Source: Paulownia fortunei (lineage: Eukaryota > Streptophyta > Magnoliopsida > Lamiales > Paulowniaceae). Taken from it: DNA of 64,000 bases. Every line of letters begins with the position of its first letter. The first letter of the stretch is position 1. Positions 1 through 11,262 of this stretch are shown here, one piece after another. The stretch is taken from the NCBI GenBank assembly GCA_019321725.1, contig CM033116.1:10868841-10932840 (forward strand), read 5' to 3'. The position numbers and the translations under genes were made by a program. The notes under the pieces were generated by a model that saw only the letters and a list, made by a program, of their open reading frames with translations, was not told the origin of the DNA and made no database searches.

Positions 1-508
1 TCTATTCCTCCTGCATTAACTAAAGAACAATACAACAACATATTAGAACAATCATCCATCGACCCTTTCTTAAGAGCTCCTCCTTTTTTCTTCTTATGCG
101 CGTGCAAGATTATATTAAAATCACCGTTAACAATCCATGAAAAATCACTATGATTAAATCCCGAAGCTCATTCCACAATTGCATCCACTTTTATCACACT
201 TTGCATAAACAAAGGTACAAAAAATATCTCACGGTAAGATAGAAGACGAGATTCATGTATCAATCAATTGGTCATGAATTCTCAATATATCAACCTTAAT
301 TTCATCCTTCCATAACAACCAAATCAGGCCCGAAGTATTGGATACTGCATAATTAAATTAAAATTTTACGGGTAAAAATCCAATCATTAAACCCAATTTT
401 TGGCTCAATATTGGCTAAAATCTTTAGCTTGCATTTCTTGCAAATTCATTTTAAGTAATTCTGAGCTTCATCATTCCCGACGCCTCTTATGTTCCATTTT
501 AAAACATT
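1..508 (-). pseudogene. LINE (L1-type) ORF2 fragment, endonuclease domain
   Basis: Read on the minus strand, this is the N-terminal endonuclease (exo_endo_phos/APE-like) domain of a plant non-LTR retrotransposon; it would nick target DNA for target-primed reverse transcription. Visible motifs: KWNIRGVGN (about 482-499), a strand ending LANIEPK (about 399-422) and NGDFNIIL (about 109-133), in the usual order and spacing for the family. Stops and frame changes interrupt it, so it is a relic. The reverse transcriptase would lie beyond the left edge of the window. It follows ORF1 in the same orientation. Family assignment is firm; the exact 5' end of ORF2 is not. Confidence 0.75.
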
Positions 509-802
509 GACTAGGAAATAGTGAAGATGATACCATCTTTAGTTAATTTAAAACTACGACACGTTTGAATTTGAGAAGGAGGAACCTGTTTCTTTTGTCA
601 AACAACATCCTTGGCTTGTTCAATGTTGTTTGCTAGATTTATAGTGCCTAGATCATAAGAGAGGCTGCGAACAAAAACCAATTATATCCCGAACTTTCGT
701 CAAGATAGTATTATCATCCATAACCGTGGATGGAATCTATGAAATTATAATCTAATCCCCTATTGCAGTATCTTAATTTTCATCAAAATCCCTAACTAAA
801 TT

Positions 803-2133
803 TTATTTCTCATTAAGACCACAAGGAATCAAATCAGAGTCAGTCGAGATCATTGTTCGAATTCCGTGCTTGATAATATTTTCCATCTCCAAAATATTAT
901 TCTGGGGATTAACCGGAATGCAAGGCTCTAAGATGTCCATTTGATAAGTTTGGTCGGGATTGGTAGAGACCTCTATAGGAAGAGTAGAGACCTCGACAGG
1001 AACAGTATAGACCTCTACAAAAATAGTAGTATGAATTTCCTGGACTCGTGTCAAAATTCCCTTGTCTTGAAAATAAATCTGGGATGTGTCTCTATCTTCA
1101 GCAACCATACTAGGTTCTCCAGAAAAACCACGGCTCGTCTATATCTTTTCTTAAAGTTTAGCTGGAGGTTTTTCCACCCAAATAGTTATTTGTTTGCCAA
1201 CATCAACAGCTTATTTCCCTTTTGCTTTTTCTGTCTGATTTCGTTTGTTCTTGAGCCTTTTTCTTGAAGTCATGTAAAGCAATTCGCTTCTTGTATTCCT
1301 CATTAAAGCAATTTTCTACTTTATGTCCAAGATGCAGACATTTAGTATCGTAATTCGGTAAATTTTCATAGATAATCTTTTGAGTAAAAAATATCTTCGT
1401 CACATTCAATAAAGATCTCATCTTGACACACCTTCAGTAAATCAAATTCAATGTAAACCCTAGCCAAACTGGGTCTAGAATGGTTAGCTGTTGGTTCATC
1501 AATATTTAGTGGTTTTCCAATCAAAGAAGATGTACCAAATAAGGCTTTCTTATCAAAAAAGTGAACTGGCAGTTTAGGAAGCCGAATCCAAAGTGGTACT
1601 ATCAAAGATTCTATTTTAAGAATTCAGAGGACCATTTAAAAACCCTCATCGAAAAACCATCAAGGAACCAAATCTGCTTTTCCCAGATCCATTGGAAATC
1701 TTCTTCACAATTTAGTTTAATTAGAATATGTTTTAAGATTAATGACTCCAATATTGTAAGCACCCTTAAAACCAAAGGCCGCAAACTTGGATTGAATACC
1801 TTGAAGATTTGGACATCCTTGAGAAAATTTTCCAACAAGAGCATACTTGAAATCTACAGCCATTAAAGATGTTTCTTCATGCAAAAATTAGATATAGGGT
1901 TTCCATTTATAGAAGGAAATAGAGCCATAAACATCACCTTGTAAGTCATTAAATTTCTTCCTGGCCATATGATTATCTCGAATAGTTGGATGTTGATTAT
2001 CCTGCCCTTGAACAATAACAGCAAAAGAGTGGTTTAATTGTGGATTCGACGGTCATGGAGAAGGAGGGACACTTATGTTAGTGGTGGAGGGGTTTGGGAG
2101 GGAATTTTTGGATAGAGAATTTTTGTGAGTCAT
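803..2133 (-). pseudogene. LINE ORF1-like protein (DUF4283 plus zinc knuckle), broken
   Basis: Minus-strand reading starts at an ATG complementary to 2131-2133 and ends at a stop near 803. The N-terminal half has the DUF4283 pattern of plant L1 ORF1 proteins: a segment ending KYALVGKFSQG, then WFLDGFSMRVFKW, then IVPLWIRLPKLPVHFFDKKALF (last part within 1366-1605). A CX2CX4HX4C-type knuckle follows near 1330-1350, reading CLHLGHKVENC with its first cysteine position lost. The C-terminal third (803-1108) is low-complexity, rich in repeated EVST-like blocks. At least four in-frame stops or shifts break it. The family role is RNA binding in the LINE ribonucleoprotein. Some DUF4283 genes are host-annotated, but the endonuclease downstream argues for a LINE. 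Confidence 0.75.
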
Positions 2134-2149
2134 GTTGTCTTTCAATGAC

Positions 2150-3548
2150 TCCTAATCAAGATACTAGAAATAGTTTAAATCAAGATACTAGGAATATTTT
2201 TGTAGAATTGAGGTATTAAAGTTTCGACTAATAATCTGTACCCCACGCTTAATGGGGAGATTAGTAGATGTAAGGACCAAACTTGCTCGATATTTGTAAT
2301 TGGAAGGGTTTGCCACTTTCACCTATGTATAGGTCTTCATGGTGTGTTGCTAGATGATAATCATAATTTGTGAAGTTCTTGAAATTATTGGGTTAATTCC
2401 AAGATGATGAATTAATTTGATAGAATGATCAAATTAATTATTCAACTAAGTCACAAGAGTTGTGAGCTCACTACTAGCATATGGGTGAACTTAAGGGGTC
2501 ACAAACTAACTCAAATAATCCTAGAGTTGGCTCATATTTAATTAATTTAATTAATTAAATAAGTTTAATTAATTCAAGTATTAAATTAATTGAATTACTT
2601 AATTAGATTAATTAATTGACCTAATTGGATTAAGTGGCCCATCATGGAACAAGTAACAAATTATTTGCAATAATTAATTATTATAGGCCTTTAGAATTCA
2701 TTGGATAAATTAAATTAATTGACTGGATCAATTAATTTTGGTCCAATCTTTTTTGGACCAAGGTCCATTGTGTATGGGCTTGTAGGAAACCATGGGGAAT
2801 TTAATTAAGAACTAAATTCCAAGAATGACTAGAAGATTAAATCTACTTGGAATCAAAGATTTACCTTATATTTTTAATTTAGAATTAAAGACTTGCTGTA
2901 TTTATCCAAGTAGGACTTGGAAAGGGGATGAAAGACTTATCTTTTTGAATCCAAGCTGAACTTGGATTGCTGCCATATGATGGAAGATAGGGAAGTTATA
3001 AAAGGCCCCCCATATGGCTGAGAATTGATAGAAATTTTCAAGCAAAAAATTGGCCATCTCTCTCTCCCTCAAAGACGAAAAAAATCATTTTTTTCTCCTA
3101 GTCTTTTGATCAATTCTTCTTTCACCCTTTGAATTAAGAGTTGATCAAATACCTAAAGTAAATGGTGATTTATGTTTGTTTCAAAACCCATACATATACT
3201 TAAATACAAATTATCAAATTCTAGACTACTAGCATAGGCTAAATTGCGAGTGGGGTATTTGAGGGGTGGATACTACTTAGGATCAATGCTTGGGGATCTT
3301 GGCGAATTCAACCTTGCATGGAGTTTGGAAATTGATGATTTTTTGAAAAGGTTTCAAATTGTTCTTCATTAAAATAAATTCAAGTATAATTCATTTAACT
3401 TTTGAATTTATTTAGGGTATCAATTTATTTTTAATTATGCAGAATCGATCTAATTGCTCAACTCGGGAAACCTAATTATGTATTTGATGCATGTATGCTA
3501 AAATTTAAATTGCTGCATTCAGGGTCCCATGGTTACGGGAACCCAACA
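2150..3548 (+). mobile_element. Ty1/copia LTR fragment (3' part of LTR)
   Basis: Collinear with about 34640-36058, the 3' two thirds of the LTR that terminates the plus-strand copia element. It shares the block with 'tttcgactaataatct' and the 'ggaagggtttgccac' type segment, the TTAATTAA-rich stretch (2520-2620) and the terminal ...GGGAACCCAACA at 3548. The LINE 5' end abuts it at about 2134-2150, so the LINE landed inside this LTR. It is clearly more diverged than the other two copies. Confidence 0.8.
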
Positions 3549-4311
3549 CAACATTAAAAGATAAATAAAACATAAATGCTTACCTTGGCCAAGTCTCCCA
3601 CTAACATAACTCGGGCATATAGCTGAGGTAAGCAACATCCTCCTTGTTGACCACGCTCTAGTCTTGGTAAAGCCCATGGTAGCATCTAAGGTATCCCAAT
3701 AAGACTAGATACCTACCTGCTCATTAATGAGAGATTAGAATACACCTTTGCCAAGGTTATGTCACATATGATACCTTTTTGAGCTCTCAATGGATCTCTT
3801 CTCGCAAGCTGTAGCTGGTAGAGGAGATTCAGTATGACCACCGTCTCTCTTTTTTCCATTGTGGGAAAACGATCTCCACTCTTCATCTATGCACCTAAAT
3901 GATGGGCCCTAATCTCCATTGTCTTCCCTGAAGTTGGACAAGCATGCTTACTGCTAGAAGCAATCGCCTTTTTACACACCAAAATTATAGAAACATTGCC
4001 TTTTTTCTCAAAACAAAAAGAACCAACATGAGAAAACAAAAATGAAAATCATAGAAATTTAAACTTGTATAAAGTATAAGTGTAAAGATCTCTACTACGA
4101 GCTAAAAATAAGAAGCCAACATCAAAGAGTTGATCAAACAACCTAATAGACGCACAATGCTTTTTGAACTCCCTATAAGTCTGACAAGAAGGGTACACCA
4201 TCAGAGAATCACTCTACCCTCGTGAAAAACCCAACCCAATCTCTCATGTAAAATAATTTTTCCTTTCAAGAACCCCAAGAGGAGTCGTTACCCACCAAAA
4301 ACCTGTACCCT
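3549..4311 (-). pseudogene. Unclassified minus-strand relic, possibly a gypsy-type transposon protein
   Basis: Diverged counterpart of 36059-36822. No frame is open for long, but minus-strand reading keeps short stretches shared with the other copies, such as a RRSHY.TGERRDGGHT-like segment. See the 36059-36822 entry for the tentative identity. Confidence 0.3.
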
Positions 4312-5430
4312 TGTCATAAGCTCATAATTCAACACATTTCTCGACATTCCCTATAGCATATATTAGAATATTTTATCATATAATTGATGAATTTGTGCAT
4401 CTTATCATTTGATATATATTTTCTAGATAAAAGTGGAGAAGTTGGATGGAAAATTGAAGAAAGGAGAAAAAATGGGCAAACGTTGGAGTTTTGGAGCTGC
4501 AACGGCACAACTCGTGTTGCAGGGAGAATTATTGTGATAAAAATAGAAGCAGGCTGGAGTTTTGGTGCTGCAACACTAGAAACTCAAGCTGTAGCCCTAA
4601 TTATTGAAAAGAAAATAGCTGCAATGCCAAAATTCATGCTGCAGTGTTAGAAACTCGAGATGCAATATCAGTTTTGCAAGGGAATACAAATGTTTTGGTG
4701 CTGCAGCGCCAAAAACTTAGGCTGCAGCTCCACGTCACATAACAAAAAAGATGTTGCTGCTATTTTTGTGTGATAATTGGCAATCAATCATGAGTTTTGG
4801 CATCTTTTTGGTTATATACACTCTAGATACACTTGTTACATCACACTCTATGTGAGACACAATGTATATACACTACATACTCTTATATCTAAGATATTCT
4901 TGAACCATCACACACACTCTTAACACTTTTTACACATACAATTCTCCCAAAATTTACCTACTTTTCTCACACACTCCTTAGAAATTCATAAATTCATCTA
5001 AGAAAGTTGGGAATTGAAGCCAATAGGAGGAGGATTCTGCATTGGGCATAAGGACAAGGGAAAAATTGAAGAATCCTTGGTTTGGTTGTAATTTTCTTCT
5101 CTGATTTCCTTTTGACTTTTTTTTTAAAAAATTTGAAAAATGTTGACAACCCTTGATGTTGAAAGACAAGCGGTACTTTAGTTAAGGCTTGGAAAGCAAT
5201 TTTATGAATTTATTAGTTAATATTTTATACATAGTTTGGATGTTGTTGAAATTATGTTAAGCATGTATTATACCTTTTTTTTTTAAGTTTGGCCAACTTT
5301 AAAATGATCTTTGTTGTTGTACTTGAGACTGAAAGATAAGTATTGCATCAAGTGCTTATGTAATGTATGCCATGGACTAATCAGTATAGAGATATAGGAT
5401 TTAGTATATGCAATTGTTATAGACGTAAAG
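4312..5430 (+). mobile_element. Athila-like Ty3/gypsy LTR fragment
   Basis: Matches the LTR beginning at 36823: a start near 'cataagctcataattcaacac', then a GC-richer segment with repeated 'gctgcaac' words (4490-4740), a run of imperfect 'cacac/acact' (4800-4980) and a T-rich tail. The match ends near 5430, so the 3' end of the LTR is missing or too diverged to recognise. Confidence 0.6.
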
Positions 5431-5881
5431 TGGTGTGTTGTGGCGCAAGTGGATGGTGTCAAGTTTTAGTATAGAATGTGATGAGAAGGATATCCTCCCA
5501 AAGGAGTGTGTGAGCAGGTACCAAAGTGTAGACCACCCAACTAAATTCAACCAATTGATATTTAATAGAGTGATTAAAAACTAAAAATAAATTAACTAAA
5601 CAAAAGTTAATATCAAGGTGTGCAGGAGATAGGATTCAAGATAGAGAAGAGTCAAGGCTGTGGATCACCATTCTACTTCATTACGAATTTCACAAGTTTG
5701 TGGCTAAGATTAGTGTTTGGTTGTGTGATAGTGGGACTTCCAATTATATATGATATTCCCTCTCAGATATATCAAATCTACCACAAGAAAATAATTAGCT
5801 ATATCTCTATAACAAGTTTAATGATGCATTAAGCTTTGTATTTCTCTAGCTTTTGATTTTTACGTCTATCACTATTATATG
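5431..5881. other. Unassigned sequence
   Basis: AT-rich, no sustained reading frame. It sits where the end of the Athila-like LTR or leader would be expected but shows no clear match to the other copies. A short 'gtttgtggctaag' resembles the start of the gag remnant at 38519, which may be chance. Confidence 0.3.
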
Positions 5882-7049
5882 TGTTGGGTTCGTGTGATTC
5901 CGGGATATGTACAGTGGAAAAATAATTTTTTTAAAATTAAACATGCCATAATAATTACAGTAGTACCCCAAATCTGATACAATTTTTAATGATCTTGCAA
6001 TTTCTAATAGTTGTATAAAAATAAATTAAAGTATTGATTTATACCTTTATGCACTTTGGTTGTCGTAGGGTTTGAAATAACCTATTGCTAGTCCCTTTCT
6101 GAATTTTGGTTCACAAGCATCCAAGTGTCTCCTTTCTAAAGTGGTCCACACGTTGAGCAGGAACACAGAATCTGAACTCCGCTAGCAATCTAGATTCTTT
6201 TACTAATCTAGTGTATGGAGTGAATATGGTGAATATTAATTTTTGTTATCAACTTGAGATAAAATAATTAATACTTAGATAAAAAGATGGAATTTTGGTT
6301 GAAGAAATGATGGAAGAAGAAAAACAATTTTTTTTTCTCCTATTATTTTCTAAATGGCTGAAATTTTGAAGGCTTATTATTATACCTCAAACTAGCTGCT
6401 TCCTTGTTTATATAGTGGGACTCAAAAATTCCAAGAGTTCCACTGTTGGTATTTTTTTGCCTCCATTTAAATTGGTTGGAAGATATTTGATTAATTCCAA
6501 ATATCCCAAAATTTTTCTGTTTTATCTCTTATCTTCCAAAGATATTTAGAGTCTTCTAAGAATATCAAATTATTGAGTTTCCATCCTTTTCAAACAACCT
6601 ACATGGGCCTTTCCTAATGGGCCTTTATGAATTAGGCTTGGACTTCAAAAAATCCTTTAATTAATCTGATTAATTATTTTAAATCCAAATTTAATTATTT
6701 AAATTTATCTAGCCCATCTAATCAAATTAAGCCCAATTAAATAATTTAATTATTTAATTGAGTAAATTAATTTAATAATTATATTAATTTATGGTCTACA
6801 TAATTAATTGGATGACTTGAAACTAATTTAAGACCAAAGTCATAGAGACATATTCCATGATCACTATCAAATGCGTGACCATGACCCATATATACGTTTG
6901 GTTTAGGAACATTATCTAATTACTAATATGCAATAAAGATAAAGAAAAATTTTCCTATTTTATTAATATGATTTGAAAAAGATTGTTTTTACAAATACAA
7001 GAGTATAAAAGATGCTAATCTAATTGGCATGTCGGGCACTACTCTAAGA
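5882..7049 (-). mobile_element. Copia 3' LTR (minus orientation) with internal deletion
   Basis: Plus-strand ends are TGTTGGGTTCGTG... and ...ACTACTCTAAGA, the second being a decayed reverse complement of TGTTAGAGTAG. The adjacent polypurine tract at 7050-7060 fixes it as the 3' LTR of the minus-strand element. It is 1168 bp, against 2197 bp for the related LTR at 21453-23649; about 1 kb is missing near 6808-6815. Confidence 0.8.
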
Positions 7050-7060
7050 ATCTCCCACTT
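7050..7060 (-). other. Polypurine tract of the copia element
   Basis: Minus strand reads AAGTGGGAGAT directly before the LTR. This is the usual plus-strand priming site of plant copia elements and is nearly the same as the tract at 33941-33955. Confidence 0.75.
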
Positions 7061-7069
7061 ACCCTAGTG

Positions 7070-8700
7070 TTAATTGCCCATGTACTTCAGGCCCATATTC
7101 TCAAGATGTCCGTTAAATACCTTTCGTGTTAGGGGTTTGGTCAGTGGGTCTGCTATATTTTCTACTAAAGTGACTCTATCCACTACGACATCGCCTTTAC
7201 TAATAATTTCTCTAATCAGGTGGTATCGCCTTATAATATGTTTGGATCTTTGATGAGACCTTGGTTATTTTTCTTGTGCAATAGCTTTGTTGTTATCATA
7301 GTATATCAATATAGGATCAACAACAGATGGGACCACACCCAACTCTTGGATGAAGTTCCTCATCCAAACAGCTTTTTTTGCTGCATCGCATGCAATAAGT
7401 TATTCAGCCTCGGCGGTGGCATCCGTGATCGTCTCTTACTTAGAACTTTTCCATTTGACCGCACCATCATTTATGGTGAATACGTATCTGGATATGGACT
7501 TCGAGCCATTTATATCAGACTAAAAACTAGAATTAGTATAGCCTTCTAGTTTAAGTTCTCTAGAGTCGTATACAAGAAAGATATCCTTAGTTCTCCTCAA
7601 GTACTTGAGGATTATCTTTACGACCTTCCAGTGTTCCTCACCTAGATTGGATTGATATCTGCTCGTGACACTCAGAGCATATACGACATCAGGCCTCATA
7701 TATAGCATAGCATATATTATGCTTCCAATGACAGATGCATAAGGTATATGGGTCATCTTTTCCCTCTCCTCACGAGTCTTAGAAGACATAACCCTTAAGA
7801 GAGAAATGCCATGAGTCATTGGAAAGAATCGTCATTTGGATTCCTCTATGCTAAACCTCTTTAGCATTTTTTCTATGTAAGTGGATTGAGATAGTCCGAT
7901 CATCTATCTAGACCTATCTCTATAGATATTTATTCCCAAAATACAGGATGCTTCTCTCAAATCCTTTATGGAGAACTGGTTAGACAATCAAGTTTTAGTT
8001 GACTGCAGTATCCCTACATAATTCCCAATGAGTAGGATGTCGACAACATATAACATAATAAATATCACTGCGCTCCCACTAACCTTTTTATAGACACAAG
8101 GTTCATTCGAGTTCTTGTGAAAACCAAACAATTTTATTGCCTACTCAAACTGGATGTTCCAGCTTCAGGAAGCCTGCTTGAGTCCATAAAGGGATCTCTG
8201 GAGCTGGCAAACCTTTTGCTCATTCTCTTGGGATATGAAGCCTTCTGGATGCCTCATATAGATTTATTCCTTAATATTTTCATTAAGTAAAGAGGTCTTC
8301 ACATCCATTTATCATATCTCATAGTCATAATACGCTGATATAACTAGCAGTATCTGGATGGATTTAAGCATCACTACTAGAGTATAACCTTTCATAATCA
8401 GTCGTGCTTTGTAGGTCATTACTTACTTCAAGCCTCTACTTGTAGACCCATTTGCAGCTAATGGGAACTATTCTCTGTGATGGGTCCACCAAGGTCCATA
8501 CCTTGTTGGAGTACATAGAGTCCATCTTGAATTGCATGACATCTTACCAACTTCCTAATTCGATGTTAGACATCGCCTCTCCATAAGTCCTTGTATCACT
8601 ATCTAAAGGGAGATTCTCCTCGTTATTCTCTAATAAAAAGCCATACCTCTCAGGTGGCTTTGAGATCCTTTCGGATCTTCTAGGAAGTTGTGTGTCCAAA
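7070..8700 (-). pseudogene. Copia pol fragment: linker, reverse transcriptase, RNase H
   Basis: Minus strand, read from 8700 down. It starts in the integrase-RT linker (RRSERISKPPERYGFL), continues through the RT N-terminus (WTLVDP...CKWVYK), the catalytic region reading LYVVDILLIGN near 8030-8053 where families have YVDD, then YIEKMLKRF, IPYASVIGSIIYAMLY and VTSRYQSN (7520-7819). RNase H follows with TAEAE.LIACDAAKKAVW, YYDNNKAIAQ and DPLTKPL, and the polyprotein end MGLKYMGN before a stop at 7070-7072. From 7819 to the end one frame holds with only four stops, three of them CAR-to-TAR. It is inactive: the second catalytic Asp of YVDD is shifted or lost, and upstream parts carry frameshifts. 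The integrase core is absent; an LTR starts at 8702. Confidence 0.85.
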
Positions 8701-8701
8701 G

Positions 8702-10130
8702 TGTTGGGTTTGCTTGATCCCGGGGTATGCGCAACAAAAAATTAAATTTTTTTAAAACATCATGCTATAACAATTACAACAAAACCCTGAATCCGATGCG
8801 ATTTCTAGCGATCTCCCAATTTCCAACTATGTAATAAAATAATTGAGTTTCGATTTATTCCATTTATGCACTCCGACTATCGCGGGATTGAAGCAATTAA
8901 TTCCTAGCCCCTTTTGTGAATTTGGTTTATAGAGATCCCCGCATCTCCTCTCTAAAGTTGTCCACACTTTGAGCAAGAACAAAAAATCAGAATTTCATTT
9001 GCAATTCTAATTCTTTTCTAACCTAGATTATGGAGTGTGTATAGAGTATATTAATTCTAGTTATCAACTTGTGATAAAAGAATAAATACTTAAAATAAAA
9101 GAATGGAATTTTGGTGGAAAAAAGGATGAAAGAGAAAATAATTTTTCTCCTTAAGATTTTTTTAATGGCCAAAAATTAAAGGCTAAAATTAGCCTATAAT
9201 TTTTGGCCGTTATGCTATAAATAGGAGACTTAAAAATTCCAAGAGTCCCACTCTTGGTATTTTTGGTCTCTTTTTGATTAGTTGGAAGATATTTGGTTTA
9301 TCCAAACTTCTTCAACTTTATCCCTTTCTATCTTTCAAAAATATTTAGGGTCTTCCAAGAATTCCAAATTCTTGAGTTTCCATCTTTTTTCAACAACCTC
9401 CATGGGCCTCTTTGAATTGGACTTGAACTTTAAAATAAATCCATAGTTAATCCAATTAATTATCTTAGCCCAAATTCAACAATTAATTCCATCTAGTCCA
9501 CCTAGTTAAATTAGGCCCAATAAATAATACAAGTATTTAATTGAGTAAATTATTTTAATAATTAAATTAATTTATGGACTATGCAATTAATTTGATCCAA
9601 TCAAATAACTATTTCACTCCAATTGAGCTCCATAATCTTATTAGGTCTAATTAAATTGAATTAATTTAAGTTTTAATTAATTAATCTTCATTAATTAATA
9701 GGATCCAACACCTTAGATCAATTCCTAAGTTAGAAATATTTCATCTCAAATTGTGTGTGACCCTTTAGGTTTACAACTAAGCTAGCAGTGGGCTTGCAAC
9801 ATTTGCAACCTATGAATAATAATAATTATTCTAATTAATTAATCTAATTAATTAATTTACTTGAAATTAACTCCTTAATTTCAAGAACCTCATAAGTTAT
9901 GGGAAACACCTACCAAGTGTACCATGACTACCAAGATTTAGTTGAAATAGCGAGTGAACTTATTTCAAGTATGAGTACCATACACAAAAGGTCATTCCAT
10001 CAACTAATCTTCCAATTGAGTTTAGGGTATAGATTAATAGTCATAACCCTAATTGCTCAATAACTATGATTCTATTTTAAGTTTCAATGACTCATGATAA
10101 ATTGTTAGAAAACCCTCGACTAACATTCAT
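8702..10130 (-). mobile_element. Copia LTR fragment, truncated
   Basis: Begins TGTTGGGTTTGCTTGATCC and is collinear with 21453 to about 22940, including the 'ctcaaattgtgtg.gac' block and the 'gtaccatacaca.aaggtc' block. It ends near 10130 without the TCTAACA-type terminus, where gypsy RT sequence begins. It separates the RT fragment on its left from any integrase of the same element. Confidence 0.75.
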
Positions 10131-10406
10131 CTTCATTGTACACTAAGATATCATCAAACATATTATTCATCATCCATATCAAAATAATTAAGGCATTAGT
10201 CAACCAATGGCACAACAAAAAATCATAATTAATTCAAACTTAAAATCAATCCTCAAGATCACTGTAGCTCATCTTAATTTATTAAATAAATCTTAGTATG
10301 AAAAATTTGTACTTATTACAAATTATTACTCAATTAAGTTGCAATAAATAATACATAACTTCAAAATTCATCTTTCTTCTAGGTGAATATGAAGTGGAGC
10401 TTGTTT
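10131..10406 (-). pseudogene. Ty3/gypsy reverse transcriptase scrap
   Basis: Minus strand contains FDDILVYNEDE (about 10125-10157), the gypsy RT catalytic box (usual form F-I/V-D-D-I-L-V-Y-S). It is preceded by a degenerate stretch resembling the MPFGLTNAP region. Only about 90 codons remain, with stops. On the minus strand it follows the leader at 10407-11262, so gag, protease and the RT start were deleted between them. Confidence 0.55.
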
Positions 10407-10970
10407 AGGAGAAGCACTAGACCTTAATGCCTTGCCCAATATTATAACATTATCACATAAGGTTCATCGAATTCCAAATAGGTGTATATGATAAACTAAA
10501 AGTGAGATTTGATTTGTTCTTACAGCTATATCCAGGATAACATCAATTGATTGGTCAATAACTTCTTTTCAACATGTATCAAGAGATCTAAGATCACACA
10601 AATGGATTTTTAGTAAACTTTGGTCATTTCTAAAAATTCTAACATAACCCGAAGATCGATAATAACTCTTTCTTACTACTCTCTTTCATGGTAACTGTAG
10701 AAAATTATAATTTGATAATCTTCTTTATTTTCTACAAATGGTAAACATTTTCCTGCATGGTCTTCATAAATTTCTAAATTTTCATCACCTAGAATTTAAA
10801 AGACTTAATAATCTTGGAATAATCCATAACGTATAATTATCAATAAACTAATCAACACAAAAGGTTATATCATAATCCTAATCAAAATAACAAAATTAAC
10901 CTAGAGCTATTAAAATCTAATTAGTTGATCTTGAACTTCAAGTAGGAATTAAAGCATTGTAACTCACCTC

Positions 10971-10990
10971 ATATATATATATATATATAT
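10971..10990. repeat. (AT)10 microsatellite
   Basis: Twenty bases of alternating AT inside the first gypsy leader; the second leader has a much shorter run at 15595-15603. Confidence 0.9.
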
Positions 10991-11245
10991 CAAGTACCTT
11001 ATCCAGTCTTATTACATAGTGGGTAATAGAGAATATGTAACTCCAGAGATACCCAAACATAAATTTTATACCTGTTATTACTGATGAGTCTGCCTCAACA
11101 TTATTTTATACAAAATCTTAAAACACATGTCCAATATTATTCATGAAATACAAATGAATTATGCAATAAATAAAACTTACTGGTATGGTTGAGCTCCACC
11201 AGTTTCAAATGTCATGTACATGGACAGTCTACAGAACCACAAACC

Positions 11246-11259
11246 GGGCTCTAATGCCA
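11246..11259 (-). other. Primer-binding site (tRNA-iMet type), decayed
   Basis: Minus strand reads TGGCATTAGAGCCC, against TGGTATCAGAGCC complementary to the 3' end of plant initiator tRNA-Met. It sits 3 bases from the LTR edge at 11263. Confidence 0.65.
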
Positions 11260-11262
11260 CTC

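Larger units (their letters stand above)
2150..5430 (+). repeat. Older, partial third copy of the duplicated unit (copia LTR / relic / Athila-like LTR)
   Basis: This span matches 34640-38225 and the corresponding part of copy B across the same junctions: copia LTR end, then a 760-base relic, then an Athila-like LTR. After the LTR end all three copies continue with related sequence ('cataaa..cttacc' about 30 bases on). A shared junction implies duplication of the whole arrangement rather than independent insertions. Homology stops near 5430 / 38225. Confidence 0.65.
10407..11262 (-). mobile_element. Gypsy leader sequence, first copy
   Basis: Collinear with 15019-15884 ('aggagaagcactagacc' at the left end of both) and, like it, ends in a PBS beside an LTR. 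No open frame. Contains an (AT)10 run at 10971-10990. Confidence 0.75.

Noticed and set aside
7220..7549. 109-residue plus-strand frame
   Set aside because: Antisense shadow of the copia RNase H region, which has clear family motifs on the minus strand.
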